Assembly: GCF_008933155.1 (NCBI RefSeq)
Contig: NZ_WBVP01000004.1
Location: 1 to 64,000, forward strand
Length of the DNA stretch: 64,000 nucleotides
Direction: 5' to 3'
From: Aliivibrio finisterrensis
GTDB taxonomy: Bacteria > Pseudomonadota > Gammaproteobacteria > Enterobacterales > Vibrionaceae
Shown: piece after piece, positions 1 to 10,837 of the stretch
Layout of the letters: each line of letters opens with the position of its first letter
How positions within the stretch are numbered: the stretch's first letter is position 1
Position numbers and translations under genes: made by a program
Notes under the pieces: model-generated
What the model was told of the DNA's origin: nothing
The model's input: the letters and a program-made list of their open reading frames with translations, nothing else
Database searches by the model: none

Positions 1-32
1 CTTGGTTTAACTACCGATTTAATCTTCTCTGT

Positions 33-107
33 TGGGATATCGCCAAGCGGTAAGGCACCGGCTTTTGATGCCGGCATTCCCTGGTTCAAATCCAGGTATC
101 CCAACCA
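33..107 (+). tRNA. tRNA-Gln (anticodon TTG)
   Basis: A 75-nt cloverleaf. The 7-bp acceptor stem TGGGATA/TATCCCA is followed by an encoded ACCA end. The D-arm has GCCAAGCGGTAAGGC, the anticodon stem GCCGG flanks the loop CTTTTGATG with anticodon TTG, and the T-arm is CTGG-TTCAAAT-CCAG. The U1-A72 pair is typical of glutamine tRNAs. The 32 bases upstream look like a spacer between tandem tRNA genes, so a tRNA cluster probably extends left of the window. Confidence 0.96.
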
Positions 108-116
108 TTTTTAAGA

Positions 117-147
117 AAGCCCATCATTAATTTGATGGGCTTTTTTT
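117..147 (+). terminator. Rho-independent terminator of the tRNA transcript
   Basis: Perfect 10-bp stem AAGCCCATCA/TGATGGGCTT with a 6-nt loop, followed by a run of T. It lies 10 nt after the tRNA. Confidence 0.9.
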
Positions 148-210
148 CGTCTGTACTATTCCTCTTCACATCTCTGCGCACATATCCATGTTCTTTTTAT
201 TACGTGATAT

Positions 211-236
211 AAAAAAGGGTGATCAAATGATCACCC
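211..236 (-). terminator. Terminator downstream of ubiF
   Basis: GGGTGATC/GATCACCC hairpin with an AAAT loop. The adjoining six A on the forward strand give a T-tract on the reverse strand, so it ends the ubiF transcript. Confidence 0.85.
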
Positions 237-290
237 TATCTTGTACAGATTCGCTTTACTTATCCTAAGCTCTAGCCCCTGATATTATTT

Positions 291-1445
291 CTATAAACCT
301 AACGCATATTTCAATGCTTGTGTTTTAAACACCCCAGATGAATCTGCTAACTTTAAACCCGCATTTCGTAAAAATTTAACTGGAGGTAAAGAATTACTGA
401 ATAAGGTATAAAATAGATCCATACTGGATTGCATCGCTAAATTGTCTATTTTTCGTCTTGATTCGTAAATACGTAACGCTTTATCTGTCTCTGTACCTTT
501 AGATTCTATTTCTTCCAATAATACTTTTACGTCTTTAAAGCCCAAATTTACACCCTGACCCGCTAAAGGATTAATAGTATGGGCTGCATCTCCTAGTAAA
601 ACACAGCGATGTTCAACGTATTTTTGAGCATGTCGACGCGTTAAAGGAAAAGAACCATGTTGCTCTACAGTAAACTCCCCCAACTCTTGTGGAAAATGCG
701 CTTTAATTTCTTTTTCTAACTGAAGAGATGTCATAGAAGAGAGTTGTTTAATGCGCTGAGGGGAGTCATACCAAACTAAAGAACCTTTATTTCCATGTAA
801 AGGTAGGAATGAACGAGGACCAGAAGGGGTAAACCACTGCCAAGTAATGTCTTGTTGAGCTTCAGCTGTCTCTATATTGATTAACATACAATGTTGACGA
901 TAATCCCAAGCGGTAATACCGATCTTTGCTTTCTGACGAACATAAGAATTAGCACCATCTGCACCAATAACCCATTTTGTTTTAATTTTATTGCGATTAT
1001 CCAGTGTTAGTTCATTGTGCTCACTAAAAAATTCAAGCTCGATAATTTTAGCCGGTGTAACAACCGTTAAATTCTCATAAGAAGAAAACTCTTGCCATAA
1101 ACCTAATTGAATCAAACGATTTTCAACGATGAACCCCAGCTGTTCCATATTAAGGCTTTCAGAATGAAAACGAGTTCGGCATTCAGGATGCTCCCAAGTT
1201 TCTAAACGCTTATAAGGGCAAACTCTTGTTTTCTTAATGCGCTCCCATGCACCTAACTCATTAAGTAAATCAACGGATGATTGAGAAATAGCAGATACAC
1301 GTACATCCATTGGTTGGCTATTATCAAAAGAATCTGGAGCTTTATGCTCAATGATAGCAACTTGATACCCTAATTTTGATAAACCAATAGCAGTCGCCGC
1401 TCCTACCATTCCACCACCAACGATGGTGTAATCATATTTTTTCAT
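291..1445 (-). CDS. ubiF: 3-demethoxyubiquinol 3-hydroxylase (UbiF/UbiH/COQ6 family)
   Basis: Flavin-dependent aromatic hydroxylase of ubiquinone synthesis. In E. coli UbiF adds the last ring hydroxyl to demethoxyubiquinol at the membrane-associated Ubi complex. The 384-residue protein opens with the dinucleotide-binding motif VGGGMVG. It has the family DG motif in VIGADGANS (about residue 160) and the second FAD motif GDAAHTINPLAGQG (about 285-298). UbiF, UbiH and UbiI are close paralogues, and the choice rests on context: the gene is divergent from miaB exactly as ubiF is in E. coli. It is transcribed alone and followed by its own terminator. Confident on family, good on the specific hydroxylation step. 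Confidence 0.88.
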   Translation of the reverse strand: MKKYDYTIVGGGMVGAATAIGLSKLGYQVAIIEHKAPDSFDNSQPMDVRVSAISQSSVDLLNELGAWERIKKTRVCPYKRLETWEHPECRTRFHSESLNMEQLGFIVENRLIQLGLWQEFSSYENLTVVTPAKIIELEFFSEHNELTLDNRNKIKTKWVIGADGANSYVRQKAKIGITAWDYRQHCMLINIETAEAQQDITWQWFTPSGPRSFLPLHGNKGSLVWYDSPQRIKQLSSMTSLQLEKEIKAHFPQELGEFTVEQHGSFPLTRRHAQKYVEHRCVLLGDAAHTINPLAGQGVNLGFKDVKVLLEEIESKGTETDKALRIYESRRKIDNLAMQSSMDLFYTLFSNSLPPVKFLRNAGLKLADSSGVFKTQALKYALGL

Positions 1446-1587
1446 CGTCCATAGACCTTATATGAGTCAATTATTTCCTTCATTCTACCGTGATTTTCAC
1501 TTAATCTAAATCAATCAGGTTGTGCGAATTAACCTTTCTAGCTCAATACGGCCTAATACCCATAAAATATTCAAGGGTGTCTGCATC

Positions 1588-1616
1588 TAGTCATTAAGCG
1601 CGGAAAGCAGTACAAT
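1588..1616 (+). promoter_or_regulatory. Candidate sigma-70 promoter for miaB
   Basis: TAGTCA (4 of 6 matches to the -35 consensus), a 17-bp spacer and TACAAT as -10, about 80 nt before the miaB ATG. A visual match only. Confidence 0.35.
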
Positions 1617-1697
1617 ACGCGCCCTATCCGTTTTGATCGAGCTTGTCTCTCAAAACTGTACCGAATTCTAGTAATAAAATACGAGTGAAAAAGTTAC

Positions 1698-3122
1698 ATG
1701 ACTAAAAAACTGCTAATCAAGACCTGGGGCTGCCAGATGAACGAATACGATTCATCTAAAATGGCCGATCTTTTAGGTGCCGCAAATGGTTATGAATTAA
1801 CAGAAGATCCAAAAGAAGCGGATGTTCTGTTATTAAATACCTGCTCAATTCGTGAAAAAGCTCAAGAAAAAGTTTTTCACCAATTAGGCCGTTGGAAACA
1901 TTTAAAAGATAAAAAACCAGACTTAGTGATTGGTGTTGGTGGCTGTGTAGCAACTCAAGAAGGCGACCATATTCGTCAACGCGCTCCTTATGTTGATGTC
2001 ATTTTTGGTCCTCAAACGCTTCACCGCTTACCAGAAATGATCAAACAGTCTCAATCAAATGAAAAACCAGTAATGGATATTTCATTCCCTGAGATTGAAA
2101 AATTCGATAACCTTCCTGAGCCAAAAGCAGAAGGTGCATCAGCGTTTGTTTCTATCATGGAAGGCTGTTCAAAATACTGTACTTACTGCGTAGTTCCTTA
2201 TACTCGTGGTGAAGAAGTTAGCCGTCCATTAGATGACGTATTATTTGAAATTGCACAACTGGCTGAACAAGGCGTACGTGAAGTAAACCTATTAGGTCAA
2301 AACGTAAATGCTTACCGTGGTCCAACGTATGACGGTGATATCTGTACCTTTGCTGAATTGCTACGTATGGTTGCTTCTATCGATGGTATCGACCGTATTC
2401 GCTTTACAACAAGTCACCCATTAGAGTTTGGTGATGATATTGTCGCGGTATATGAAGATACACCGGAATTAGTAAGTTTCTTACACTTACCTGTTCAAAG
2501 TGGTTCTGATCGCATCCTAACGATGATGAAGCGTCCTCATACTGCAATTGAATATAAATCAATTATTCGTAAATTACGCAAAGCTCGTCCGGATATTTTA
2601 ATTAGCTCTGACTTTATCGTCGCTTTCCCTGGCGAAACAGATAAAGACTTCCAAGACACAATGAAGCTAATTAAAGACGTTGATTTCGATATGAGCTACA
2701 GCTTTGTTTTCTCTGCTCGTCCTGGGACTCCTGCAGCTGATTATCCATGCGATATTCCTGAGCAAACAAAGAAAGATCGTTTAGCTGAGCTACAACAACA
2801 AATTAACTTCCAATCGTCGCGTTACTCTCGCCTAATGCTAGACACTGTACAACGTGCACTTGTAGAAGGTCCGTCAAAACGTAACCCAATGGAATTACGT
2901 GCTCGTACTGAAAACAACCGTGTAGTTAACTTTATCGGTAGCCCTGATTTAATTGGTCAATTTGTTGATATTCACATTACTGAATCATTCACTAACTCTC
3001 TACGCGGTAACCTCGTGCGTACAGAAAAAGAAATGGGTTTACGCGTTGCGGTATCTCCAACAGAGATGATGGAAAAAACACGCCGTGAAGATGATCTTGG
3101 TGTAGGTACTTTTACGCCATAA
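1698..3122 (+). CDS. miaB: tRNA-2-methylthio-N6-dimethylallyladenosine synthase MiaB
   Basis: Radical-SAM methylthiotransferase that converts i6A37 to ms2i6A37 in tRNAs reading UNN codons. The 474-residue product has the UPF0004 N-terminal domain, whose three cysteines C12, C49 and C83 hold the auxiliary 4Fe-4S cluster. The radical-SAM CxxxCxxC motif (C157, C161, C164) follows, and a C-terminal TRAM domain begins near residue 378. Length and motifs match E. coli MiaB. It leads the miaB-ybeZ-ybeY-corC-lnt run, but a strong hairpin terminator separates it from ybeZ. Confidence 0.97.
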   Translation: MTKKLLIKTWGCQMNEYDSSKMADLLGAANGYELTEDPKEADVLLLNTCSIREKAQEKVFHQLGRWKHLKDKKPDLVIGVGGCVATQEGDHIRQRAPYVDVIFGPQTLHRLPEMIKQSQSNEKPVMDISFPEIEKFDNLPEPKAEGASAFVSIMEGCSKYCTYCVVPYTRGEEVSRPLDDVLFEIAQLAEQGVREVNLLGQNVNAYRGPTYDGDICTFAELLRMVASIDGIDRIRFTTSHPLEFGDDIVAVYEDTPELVSFLHLPVQSGSDRILTMMKRPHTAIEYKSIIRKLRKARPDILISSDFIVAFPGETDKDFQDTMKLIKDVDFDMSYSFVFSARPGTPAADYPCDIPEQTKKDRLAELQQQINFQSSRYSRLMLDTVQRALVEGPSKRNPMELRARTENNRVVNFIGSPDLIGQFVDIHITESFTNSLRGNLVRTEKEMGLRVAVSPTEMMEKTRREDDLGVGTFTP

Positions 3123-3150
3123 TGTGACATCCTCAATAAAATCAAAAACT

Positions 3151-3186
3151 AAAAAGATGATTAAGGTTTCTTGATCATCTTTTTTC
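3151..3186 (+). terminator. Terminator after miaB
   Basis: A 15-bp stem (one T.G wobble) between AAAAAGATGATTAAG and CTTGATCATCTTTTT around a GTTT loop, continuing into T-rich DNA. It can act in both directions. Confidence 0.85.
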
Positions 3187-3266
3187 TTATTTAACCTTGA
3201 GATAATTTATACTTTACCCAATAAATAATAGATAAGCATTTGTAATTAGCATTCTGAGAGGCAATC

Positions 3267-4340
3267 TTGAGCATTAAAACAACCAAATTAGAGTTGACCT
3301 TAGAGCCAGCAGACAATCACCGTTTATCTAGCCTTTGTGGTCCATTTGATGACAATATCAAACACCTTGAACGCCGCTTAGGTGTCGAAATCAATTATCG
3401 AGGCAACGAATTTACCGTCGTTGGTAAACCTCATACTGTTTCAGCCACTATCGACATCCTCAAAGATCTATACGTCGATACTGCTCCTATAAAAAATCAA
3501 TACCCTGATATTGAACCAGAACAAATTCATTTAGCGGTGAAAGAGTCGGGGATTTTAGAACAAGCTAAAGAAGAAGTCTCAACCATTCCTTACGGAAAAG
3601 AGATCTTCATAAAAACCAAGAAAGGCCTAATTAAGCCAAGAACTGAAAATCAAGCCCAGTACGTAACCAACATGGTAACTCACGATATTACCTTTGGTAT
3701 TGGCCCTGCAGGCACAGGGAAAACCTACCTTGCCGTTGCTGCTGCCGTTGATGCTTTAGAACGCCAAGAAGTTCGTCGTATCCTGTTAACTCGACCAGCG
3801 GTTGAAGCGGGTGAAAAATTAGGATTTTTACCAGGTGATCTTAGCCAAAAGGTTGACCCGTATTTACGCCCTCTTTATGATGCGCTATTTGAAATGTTTG
3901 GCTTTGAGCGTGTTGAGAAACTTATTGAACGCAACGTTATTGAAGTAGCACCACTTGCTTATATGCGTGGTAGAACCCTTAACGATGCCTTTATCATCCT
4001 TGATGAAAGTCAAAACACCACCGTAGAACAAATGAAAATGTTCTTAACCCGTATTGGCTTTAATTCACGAGCGGTTATCACAGGGGATGTAACCCAGATT
4101 GATTTACCTCGTGGGGCTAAATCTGGTCTTCGTCATGCCGTTGAAGTTCTTTCTGAAGTCGATGAAATCAGCTTTAATTTCTTTATTGCAGATGATGTTG
4201 TTCGCCACCCAGTTGTTGCTCGAATTGTAAATGCTTATGAAAAATGGGAAGCAAAAGATCAAAAAGAGCGTAAACTAGAAGAAATACGCAGAAAGCAAGA
4301 GCGTGATGCTCGTATTGCTGACGCAGAAAATAATAAGTAA
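3267..4340 (+). CDS. ybeZ: PhoH-like ATPase YbeZ
   Basis: Cytoplasmic P-loop ATPase of the PhoH family, which in E. coli partners with the RNase YbeY. The 357 residues have a KH-like N-terminal part, a Walker A motif GPAGTGKT at 146-153 and a Walker B motif IILDES at about 243-248. The C-terminal tail is rich in Lys, Glu and Arg and is probably a charged helix. The start is a TTG codon at 3267, placed by GAGAGG six bases upstream and by the family N-terminus; no in-frame ATG fits. ybeY follows after 16 nt, so the two are probably co-translated. Confidence 0.93.
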   Translation: MSIKTTKLELTLEPADNHRLSSLCGPFDDNIKHLERRLGVEINYRGNEFTVVGKPHTVSATIDILKDLYVDTAPIKNQYPDIEPEQIHLAVKESGILEQAKEEVSTIPYGKEIFIKTKKGLIKPRTENQAQYVTNMVTHDITFGIGPAGTGKTYLAVAAAVDALERQEVRRILLTRPAVEAGEKLGFLPGDLSQKVDPYLRPLYDALFEMFGFERVEKLIERNVIEVAPLAYMRGRTLNDAFIILDESQNTTVEQMKMFLTRIGFNSRAVITGDVTQIDLPRGAKSGLRHAVEVLSEVDEISFNFFIADDVVRHPVVARIVNAYEKWEAKDQKERKLEEIRRKQERDARIADAENNK

Positions 4341-4356
4341 CACAATCAGGTGAACA

Positions 4357-4818
4357 ATGAGTATTGAACTCGATCTACAAATTGCATGTGAAGATGAAAG
4401 CGGCTTACCATCAGGAAAAGAACTGATGACGTGGTTAAATGCCGTTATTCCACAGTTTCAACCACAAGCTGAATTAACTATCCGTATTGTAGATGAAAAA
4501 GAAAGTCATGAATTAAATCACGAATATCGTGGTAAAGATAAGCCAACTAATGTACTTTCATTTCCGTTTGAAGCGCCTCCTGGTATTGAAATTGACCTAC
4601 TTGGTGATTTAATTATTTGTCGCCAAGTTGTTGAGAGCGAAGCTATTGAACAAAATAAGCCATTATTAGCACATTGGGCTCATATGGTTGTACACGGTAG
4701 TCTGCATCTGCTAGGTTATGACCATGTCGAAGATGATGAAGCTGAAGAGATGGAATCACTCGAAACCGAATTAATGCAAGGTATGGGATTTGAAGACCCA
4801 TACATTACTGAGAAATAA
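4357..4818 (+). CDS. ybeY: Endoribonuclease YbeY (rRNA maturation factor)
   Basis: Single-strand-specific metal-dependent endoribonuclease involved in 16S rRNA 3'-end maturation and 70S quality control. The 153-residue protein carries the signature [11 protein letters not shown] with metal ligands H113, H117 and H123. The conserved arginine-bearing stretch [15 protein letters not shown] precedes it. The start has the ribosome site AGGTGAACA-ATG. It sits between ybeZ and corC as in E. coli. Confidence 0.96.
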   Translation: MSIELDLQIACEDESGLPSGKELMTWLNAVIPQFQPQAELTIRIVDEKESHELNHEYRGKDKPTNVLSFPFEAPPGIEIDLLGDLIICRQVVESEAIEQNKPLLAHWAHMVVHGSLHLLGYDHVEDDEAEEMESLETELMQGMGFEDPYITEK

Positions 4819-4885
4819 CCACGGGATAATCCGTAGTTACTAATGTGCGCTATCCACATTGATAGCATTTACTTTAAAAGAAGCC

Positions 4886-5764
4886 ATGAACGACGAAAAT
4901 TCACAGAGTACAGAAGGTCCGAGTAGAAAGTCCTTCTTAGGACGCCTTTCACAATTTTTCCAAGGAGAGCCTAAAGATCGCCAAGACCTAGTTGATGCAT
5001 TTAGAGACTCTGAAGAAAATGAAGTTATCGACCATGATACCCGAGACATGCTTGAGGGTGTAATGGAAATAGCGGAAATGAGAGTAAGAGACATTATGTT
5101 ACCTCGCTCTCAAATGGTTACGGTCGAGAAAACTCAAGACCTTGAATCACTGATAGCAACCATCATTGAAGCGTCTCACTCACGCTACCCTGTGATCAGT
5201 GAAGACAAAGACCATGTTGAAGGTATACTCCTTGCGAAGGACTTACTAAGATACTTAGGCTCTGACTGTGAAGCCTTTGAAATAGAGCAAGTTATTAGAC
5301 CTGCTGTTGTAGTACCAGAAAGCAAACGTGTTGATAAGCTTTTAAAAGAGTTTAGAGAAGAACGTTACCACATGGCCATTGTAGTTGATGAGTTTGGTGG
5401 GGTTTCTGGTCTTGTTACTATCGAAGATATTCTTGAAGAAATCGTTGGTGACATTGAAGATGAATTTGATGACGAAGAAGAAAAAGACATTCGTCAGTTA
5501 AGTAAACATACCTTTGCGGTAAAAGCCTTAACTGAAATTGAAGACTTTAATGACGCGTTTTCAACTAACTTCAGCGACGAAGAAATAGATACTGTTGGCG
5601 GACTAGTATTAACTGGTTTCGGTCATTTACCAGAAAGTGGTGAAACGATTGAAATTTCAGGTTTTACATTCAAAGTCACTGCTGCTGACAACCGTCGAAT
5701 TATTCAACTTCAAGTAACGATTCCTGATAAAGAATCGGAACATAAAGAACCTGAAGCAGAATAA
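4886..5764 (+). CDS. ybeX: CorC/YbeX CBS-domain protein (magnesium/cobalt homeostasis)
   Basis: Soluble CorC-family protein with a tandem CBS (Bateman) module at about residues 65-190 and a C-terminal CorC/HlyC transporter-associated domain. It is linked to Mg2+/Co2+ efflux in Salmonella and to ribosome homeostasis in E. coli. The frame is open from a TTG at 4859. ATG 4886 gives a 292-residue protein beginning MNDENSQ that aligns end to end with the 292-residue E. coli protein, so the ATG is preferred. The stretch VVPESKRVD and the FGG loop in [13 protein letters not shown] are family landmarks. Confidence 0.93.
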   Translation: MNDENSQSTEGPSRKSFLGRLSQFFQGEPKDRQDLVDAFRDSEENEVIDHDTRDMLEGVMEIAEMRVRDIMLPRSQMVTVEKTQDLESLIATIIEASHSRYPVISEDKDHVEGILLAKDLLRYLGSDCEAFEIEQVIRPAVVVPESKRVDKLLKEFREERYHMAIVVDEFGGVSGLVTIEDILEEIVGDIEDEFDDEEEKDIRQLSKHTFAVKALTEIEDFNDAFSTNFSDEEIDTVGGLVLTGFGHLPESGETIEISGFTFKVTAADNRRIIQLQVTIPDKESEHKEPEAE

Positions 5765-5769
5765 TGCAA

Positions 5770-5803
5770 TCAGCCACTGACATCCTCAGTGGCTGAACTT
5801 TAT
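5770..5803 (+). terminator. Hairpin between corC and lnt, possible weak terminator
   Basis: A perfect 11-bp stem TCAGCCACTGA/TCAGTGGCTGA with a 5-nt loop. Only a short broken T stretch follows, so it may attenuate rather than stop transcription into lnt. Confidence 0.5.
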
Positions 5804-5859
5804 CTAACTTATACAGACTAACTCTCTTTCGCTACCTACATCTATTTGAGTTATAGCCA

Positions 5860-7365
5860 ATGCCTTTACTTTCTCACTACGCCATCCGTCTTCTTATTGC
5901 TCTGCTTTCAGGCGCAAGCGCTACCCTTGCTTTTGCTCCCTACTCTTTATGGCCTTTTGCTTTTATTGCCCCTTTACTTCTTTTATTGCTATTGCATAAA
6001 CAAACAACAAAAAAAGCAACGTGGTTGGGTTTTTTTTGGGGCTTAGGTTACTTTGGTGCCGGTGTGAGTTGGGTCCACGTCAGTATCGACAACTTTGGTG
6101 GCATGCCAGTCGCTGCCAGCCTATTTTTAATGATAGGGTTAATCAGCTACCTTGCGTTATATCCCATGCTATTCTCGTTTCTTTTACAACGAATTTTTAG
6201 TAACCATAAGCTAACGAAATACTTATTAGCCGCTCCGGCGCTTTGGCTTGTCACCGATTGGCTGCGTGGTTGGGTATTTACCGGATTCCCATGGTTGTGG
6301 CTAGGTTACAGTCAAATAGATAGCCCACTGTCTGCTTGGGGCCCAATATTTGGTGTAGAAGGCATAACCCTAATGATCCTGATTTCTGCAGGGGCAATGG
6401 TATACAGCCTTCTGGAAAAAAAATGGACTTTGCTTTTACTCCCAGCAGTCATCATTGCCAGTTCTTTTGCAATCAAACCATTTGATTGGGTTACACCTCA
6501 ATCAGACAAAGCAACAAAAGTAGCGCTAATCCAAGGAAATGTTAATCAAGCAATTAAATGGCTGCCAAGAGAGCGTTGGCCAACCATCATGAAATACATG
6601 GATTTGACACGCAAGAATTGGGATGCAGATTTAATTGTGTGGCCAGAAGCGGCAATCCCTGCGTTAGAGATTGAAATTCCAAGCTTTTTACGCAACCTTG
6701 ATAGCGCAGCCACCATGAATAACAGCACAGTTATTACTGGTATTGTTGGCCAAAGTCCAACCGGGAACTTCTATAACAATATTATTTCACTTGGTGTAAA
6801 TGGTACCAAAGGGTACAACTATCAAGATCAACCGAGATACAGCAAACACCACTTACTTCCATTTGGTGAATTTGTTCCTTTTGAAAACTTATTACGCCCT
6901 ATCGCACCAATCTTTAACCTGCCAATGTCATCATTCAGTCGTGGTGATTATATTCAACCCAACATGGAAGCCAGCGGCACACAATTAGCCCCTGCATTAT
7001 GCTACGAAATCGTTTATGGCGAACAGGTCAGAGAAAATATCACACCACAAACTGATTATATTTTAACCCTATCTAATGATGCTTGGTTTGGTACTTCGAT
7101 TGGCCCACTACAACATATGGAAATGGCACAAATGCGTGCTTTAGAGCTAGGAAAGCCTGTTATTCGTTCAACAAATAACGGCGTAACGGCAATCACAGAT
7201 CACAAAGGCAATATAACGAAACAAATTCCTCAGTTCACTACCGCTGTATTGCGAGGCGAAGTGATACCAACCATAGGTACAACGCCATATCGTTACTGGG
7301 GTTCATGGCCTTTATACCTATTAGTCTTTTTATCTTTACTTCTTGCTTGGCGGAAAAGAGTCTAA
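5860..7365 (+). CDS. lnt: Apolipoprotein N-acyltransferase
   Basis: Inner-membrane enzyme that adds the third acyl chain to the N-terminal cysteine of lipoproteins, the last step before Lol sorting. The 501 residues begin with about six membrane helices. A periplasmic nitrilase-type domain follows, with catalytic triad E263 (WPEAAIP), K329 ([11 protein letters not shown]) and C381 (ALCYEIVYG). A last helix lies at about 480-497. Several lipoproteins in this window (LptE, RlpA, ApbE, YajG-like) would be its substrates. The start at 5860 has only a weak ribosome site. Confidence 0.96.
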   Translation: MPLLSHYAIRLLIALLSGASATLAFAPYSLWPFAFIAPLLLLLLLHKQTTKKATWLGFFWGLGYFGAGVSWVHVSIDNFGGMPVAASLFLMIGLISYLALYPMLFSFLLQRIFSNHKLTKYLLAAPALWLVTDWLRGWVFTGFPWLWLGYSQIDSPLSAWGPIFGVEGITLMILISAGAMVYSLLEKKWTLLLLPAVIIASSFAIKPFDWVTPQSDKATKVALIQGNVNQAIKWLPRERWPTIMKYMDLTRKNWDADLIVWPEAAIPALEIEIPSFLRNLDSAATMNNSTVITGIVGQSPTGNFYNNIISLGVNGTKGYNYQDQPRYSKHHLLPFGEFVPFENLLRPIAPIFNLPMSSFSRGDYIQPNMEASGTQLAPALCYEIVYGEQVRENITPQTDYILTLSNDAWFGTSIGPLQHMEMAQMRALELGKPVIRSTNNGVTAITDHKGNITKQIPQFTTAVLRGEVIPTIGTTPYRYWGSWPLYLLVFLSLLLAWRKRV

Positions 7366-7377
7366 TTAAATACTATC

Positions 7378-7411
7378 GGTCTGTATCTCCTAATTGATAT
7401 ACAGACCTTTC
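7378..7411 (+). terminator. Terminator between convergent lnt and ybeL
   Basis: A 9-bp stem GGTCTGTAT/ATACAGACC with a 12-nt loop, then TTTCTACTTT. It lies in the 67-bp gap between two convergent genes. Confidence 0.7.
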
Positions 7412-7432
7412 TACTTTAGAAAATAAGTTCAA

Positions 7433-7915
7433 CTATGGCTTAAGAGATACTCGGGTAAACTCCTCATTCTCGCAATGCGTACAAGGCTGAATAATTTGTG
7501 CGTGATTAAATTGCTCACGATGGCCACATTTCTCACACACCAAAATACCAAGCCCTACGACTTCACCAGCCTGATAAACGCCTTGATGTGCTAAGTCATC
7601 AAACATCTCATGCCATTCAATTTGTGTTTTATCGGTTATTTCAAGCAAACCGTGCCAAATAGAATCAGAGATTAATCGATAAAAAGGCGAATCAGGGAAC
7701 GTTGTTTTGCTCTTTTCGTAATTCTGAGCAAACTCCTTCATGTCTCGTTTTACATAACTTGAAATTAACGCCAATTCATCTTTGGTCATATCAGAAGCTG
7801 CGTCCACCACTTCTTCGGATGATTTCGCCCAGAGTTCAAATTCTTCAGGGCTTCTTTCTAACACATTCATTACGCGCTCTAAGACGGCGTTATAACCTGT
7901 TTTTTGCTTAGACAT
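7433..7915 (-). CDS. ybeL: YbeL-family zinc-ribbon protein (DUF1451)
   Basis: Conserved cytoplasmic protein of unknown function, 160 residues, resembling E. coli YbeL throughout. The N-terminal two thirds are helical and charged. The invariant block DKTQ(I/L)EWxE...GVYxxGEVVGLG is clear. The C-terminus is a zinc ribbon with CEKCG and CTHC pairs about 18 residues apart. It is encoded opposite to lnt and divergent from leuS, with a ribosome site GGAGGTGAC before the ATG at 7915. No activity is known to me. Confidence 0.87.
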   Translation of the reverse strand: MSKQKTGYNAVLERVMNVLERSPEEFELWAKSSEEVVDAASDMTKDELALISSYVKRDMKEFAQNYEKSKTTFPDSPFYRLISDSIWHGLLEITDKTQIEWHEMFDDLAHQGVYQAGEVVGLGILVCEKCGHREQFNHAQIIQPCTHCENEEFTRVSLKP

Positions 7916-8081
7916 AAGTCACCTCCAAGAATTCGCTAGATTTATATAGCGAAGAGTGAGTTAAAGGTTATCAGGTCGCTTGAGTATAAGCGCTCCATTA
8001 GTTATTCTATGCCGATCAAGTATTATCTGATCAAACCGATCTCACATTTTTTGTGATCCACTGACATAACTGGGTAAATCG

Positions 8082-10658
8082 ATGCAAGAACAATATAATC
8101 CACAGGATCTTGAACAAAAGATCCAAAAACATTGGGACGACAACAAAACGTTTGTTGTGACTGAAGACGCAAGCAAAGAAAAATTCTATTGCCTCTCAAT
8201 GTTCCCATACCCAAGTGGTCGTCTACACATGGGTCACGTTCGTAACTACACCATCGGTGATGTGGTTTCTCGCTACCAGCGTCTACAAGGCAAAAACGTA
8301 ATGCAACCTATCGGTTGGGATGCGTTTGGTCTTCCTGCTGAAAATGCAGCGGTAAAAAATAAAACAGCGCCTGCGCCGTGGACTTACGAAAACATCGAAT
8401 ACATGAAAAACCAGCTTAAACTATTAGGCTTTGGTTACGATTGGAACCGTGAATTTGCAACCTGTACGCCTGAGTACTACCGTTGGGAACAAGAGTTCTT
8501 CACTAAACTGTACAACAAAGGTTTAGTTTACAAAAAAACGTCTTCTGTGAACTGGTGTCCAAATGATCAAACAGTTCTTGCAAACGAACAAGTTGAAGAC
8601 GGTTGTTGTTGGCGTTGTGATACCCCTGTTGAGCAAAAGAAAATCCCACAGTGGTTCATTAAAATTACAGAATACGCACAAGAGCTTCTTGATGATCTAG
8701 ATAATCTTGATGGTTGGCCTGAAATGGTTAAAACCATGCAACGTAACTGGATCGGCCGCTCTGAAGGCGTAGAGTTATCTTTTGCTGTTAACGGCGAAGA
8801 AGCACCTTTAGAAGTATATACCACACGTCCAGATACGCTAATGGGTGTTACTTACGTTGGCATCGCAGCAGGTCATCCTCTTGCTGAAAAAGCGGCGGCA
8901 ACTAACCCAGAGCTATTCGCTTTCACTGAAGAGTGTCGCAATACTAAAGTTGCCGAAGCTGAATTAGCAACGATGGAAAAGAAAGGTATGGATACTGGCC
9001 TACGTGCTATCCACCCTCTTAATGGTCGTGAAGTTCCAATCTATGTAGCAAACTTCGTATTAATGGATTACGGCACAGGTGCAGTAATGGCCGTTCCAGC
9101 TCACGATCAACGTGACTTCGAATTCGCAACTAAATACAATTTGGATATTATTCCAGTAATCAAGCCTGAAGATGGTTCTGATGTAGACGTTTCTGAAGCG
9201 GCTTACACAGAAAAAGGCGTTCTGTTTGATTCTGGTGAATTCGACGGTCTTGCTTTCCAAGAGGCATTTGATGCAATCGCTGCGAAACTAGAAGCAGAAG
9301 GTAAAGGCAAGAAAACAGTCAACTTCCGTCTACGTGACTGGGGTGTTTCACGCCAACGTTACTGGGGTGCTCCAATCCCAATGGTAACAACTGAAGATGG
9401 TGAAGTTCACCCAGTGCCTGCAGATCAATTACCAGTTATTCTTCCTGAAGATGTAGTAATGGATGGCGTAACTAGCCCTATCAAAGCCGATAAAGAATGG
9501 GCGAAAACCACATTTAATGGCGAGCCAGCACTTCGTGAAACAGATACCTTTGATACCTTCATGGAATCATCTTGGTACTATGCACGTTACTGTTCACCAC
9601 AAGCTGACGATATTCTAGACCCAGAAAAAGCAAACTACTGGTTACCAGTAGACCAGTACGTTGGTGGTATTGAACATGCATGTATGCACCTTCTTTACTC
9701 TCGCTTCTTCCATAAGCTTCTACGTGATGCGGGTTATGTAAATTCTGACGAACCATTCAAGCAGCTTTTATGTCAAGGTATGGTACTTGCAGATGCATTT
9801 AGCCACACTAATGAAAAAGGCACAAAAGAGTGGATCGCACCAACAGATGTAACGATTGAGCGTGACGCAAAAGGTCGTATAGAGAAAGCAATCGACAACC
9901 AAGGCCGTAACGTTGACCACTCAGGCATGATCAAAATGTCTAAGTCTAAAAACAACGGTATTGACCCTCAAGAGATGGTTGATAAGTTTGGTGCTGATAC
10001 AGTGCGTCTATTCATGATGTTTGCAGCACCTGCTGATATGACTCTAGAATGGCAAGAATCAGGCGTTGAAGGCGCAAGTCGTTTCCTTAAGCGTGTATGG
10101 AAATTAGTTCACGAGCACACAACAAAAGGCGCAACTGACGCGTTAGATGTTGCCGCTCTTTCTGGTGACCAAAAAGCACTACGTCGTGATGTTCATAAAA
10201 CGATTGCAAAAGTAAGTGATGATATTGGCCGCCGCCAAACATTCAACACTGCGATTGCTGCAATCATGGAATTGATGAACAAGCTTAATAAAGCACCTCA
10301 AGGATCAGCACAAGATCGTGCCCTTCTTGATGAGGCTCTAAAAGCGGTTGTTGTTATGCTTTACCCTATGACACCACATGCAAGCTTTGCAATGTGGGAC
10401 GCATTAGGTGAATCGAACATCGATACAGCAGCATGGCCAACATTTGACGAAAAAGCACTTGTTGAAGATGAAAAAACTATCGTTGTTATGATCAACGGTA
10501 AGTTACGTGCAAAACTGATCGTTGCTGCAGATGCAACTGAAGAGCAAGTTAAAGAGCTTGGTCTAAAAGATGAAAACGCAATCAAGTTCCTAGATGGTTT
10601 AACGATTCGTAAAGTAATCTATGTACCTGGTAAACTGTTAAATATCGTAGCTAACTAA
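8082..10658 (+). CDS. leuS: Leucyl-tRNA synthetase
   Basis: Class I aminoacyl-tRNA synthetase charging tRNA-Leu. The 858-residue length is close to E. coli LeuS (860). The HIGH-type motif is HMGH at residues 49-52 and KMSKS is at 618-622. The CP1 editing domain lies between them (threonine-rich TTRPDT near 247). Zinc-type cysteines occur in the insert CCWRCDTPV near 176. It is transcribed apart from ybeL and followed by two hairpins. Confidence 0.98.
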   Translation: MQEQYNPQDLEQKIQKHWDDNKTFVVTEDASKEKFYCLSMFPYPSGRLHMGHVRNYTIGDVVSRYQRLQGKNVMQPIGWDAFGLPAENAAVKNKTAPAPWTYENIEYMKNQLKLLGFGYDWNREFATCTPEYYRWEQEFFTKLYNKGLVYKKTSSVNWCPNDQTVLANEQVEDGCCWRCDTPVEQKKIPQWFIKITEYAQELLDDLDNLDGWPEMVKTMQRNWIGRSEGVELSFAVNGEEAPLEVYTTRPDTLMGVTYVGIAAGHPLAEKAAATNPELFAFTEECRNTKVAEAELATMEKKGMDTGLRAIHPLNGREVPIYVANFVLMDYGTGAVMAVPAHDQRDFEFATKYNLDIIPVIKPEDGSDVDVSEAAYTEKGVLFDSGEFDGLAFQEAFDAIAAKLEAEGKGKKTVNFRLRDWGVSRQRYWGAPIPMVTTEDGEVHPVPADQLPVILPEDVVMDGVTSPIKADKEWAKTTFNGEPALRETDTFDTFMESSWYYARYCSPQADDILDPEKANYWLPVDQYVGGIEHACMHLLYSRFFHKLLRDAGYVNSDEPFKQLLCQGMVLADAFSHTNEKGTKEWIAPTDVTIERDAKGRIEKAIDNQGRNVDHSGMIKMSKSKNNGIDPQEMVDKFGADTVRLFMMFAAPADMTLEWQESGVEGASRFLKRVWKLVHEHTTKGATDALDVAALSGDQKALRRDVHKTIAKVSDDIGRRQTFNTAIAAIMELMNKLNKAPQGSAQDRALLDEALKAVVVMLYPMTPHASFAMWDALGESNIDTAAWPTFDEKALVEDEKTIVVMINGKLRAKLIVAADATEEQVKELGLKDENAIKFLDGLTIRKVIYVPGKLLNIVAN

Positions 10659-10687
10659 TATTAACCAGTTAGTACTATTTAAACGTA

Positions 10688-10756
10688 AAAAGTAATTTGA
10701 ACCTTTTATCAGATTACTTTTCTATTTAAAGCATAAGCGGATAGCCGCTTATGCTT
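10688..10756 (+). terminator. Two hairpins after leuS
   Basis: First AAAAGTAAT/ATTACTTTT (10688-10696 with 10713-10721), followed by CTATTT. Then comes a perfect 12-bp stem AAGCATAAGCGG/CCGCTTATGCTT (10729-10740 with 10745-10756) with an ATAG loop but no clean T-tract. The first may be the leuS terminator; the second may be a processing or attenuation structure before lptE. Confidence 0.5.
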
Positions 10757-10837
10757 ATTTAACTGCTTTATTTTGAAACGACAAATTAATTAGAACAGTT
10801 AAATAAGCATTCTTACACCACTTGAGGGAGTTACTCG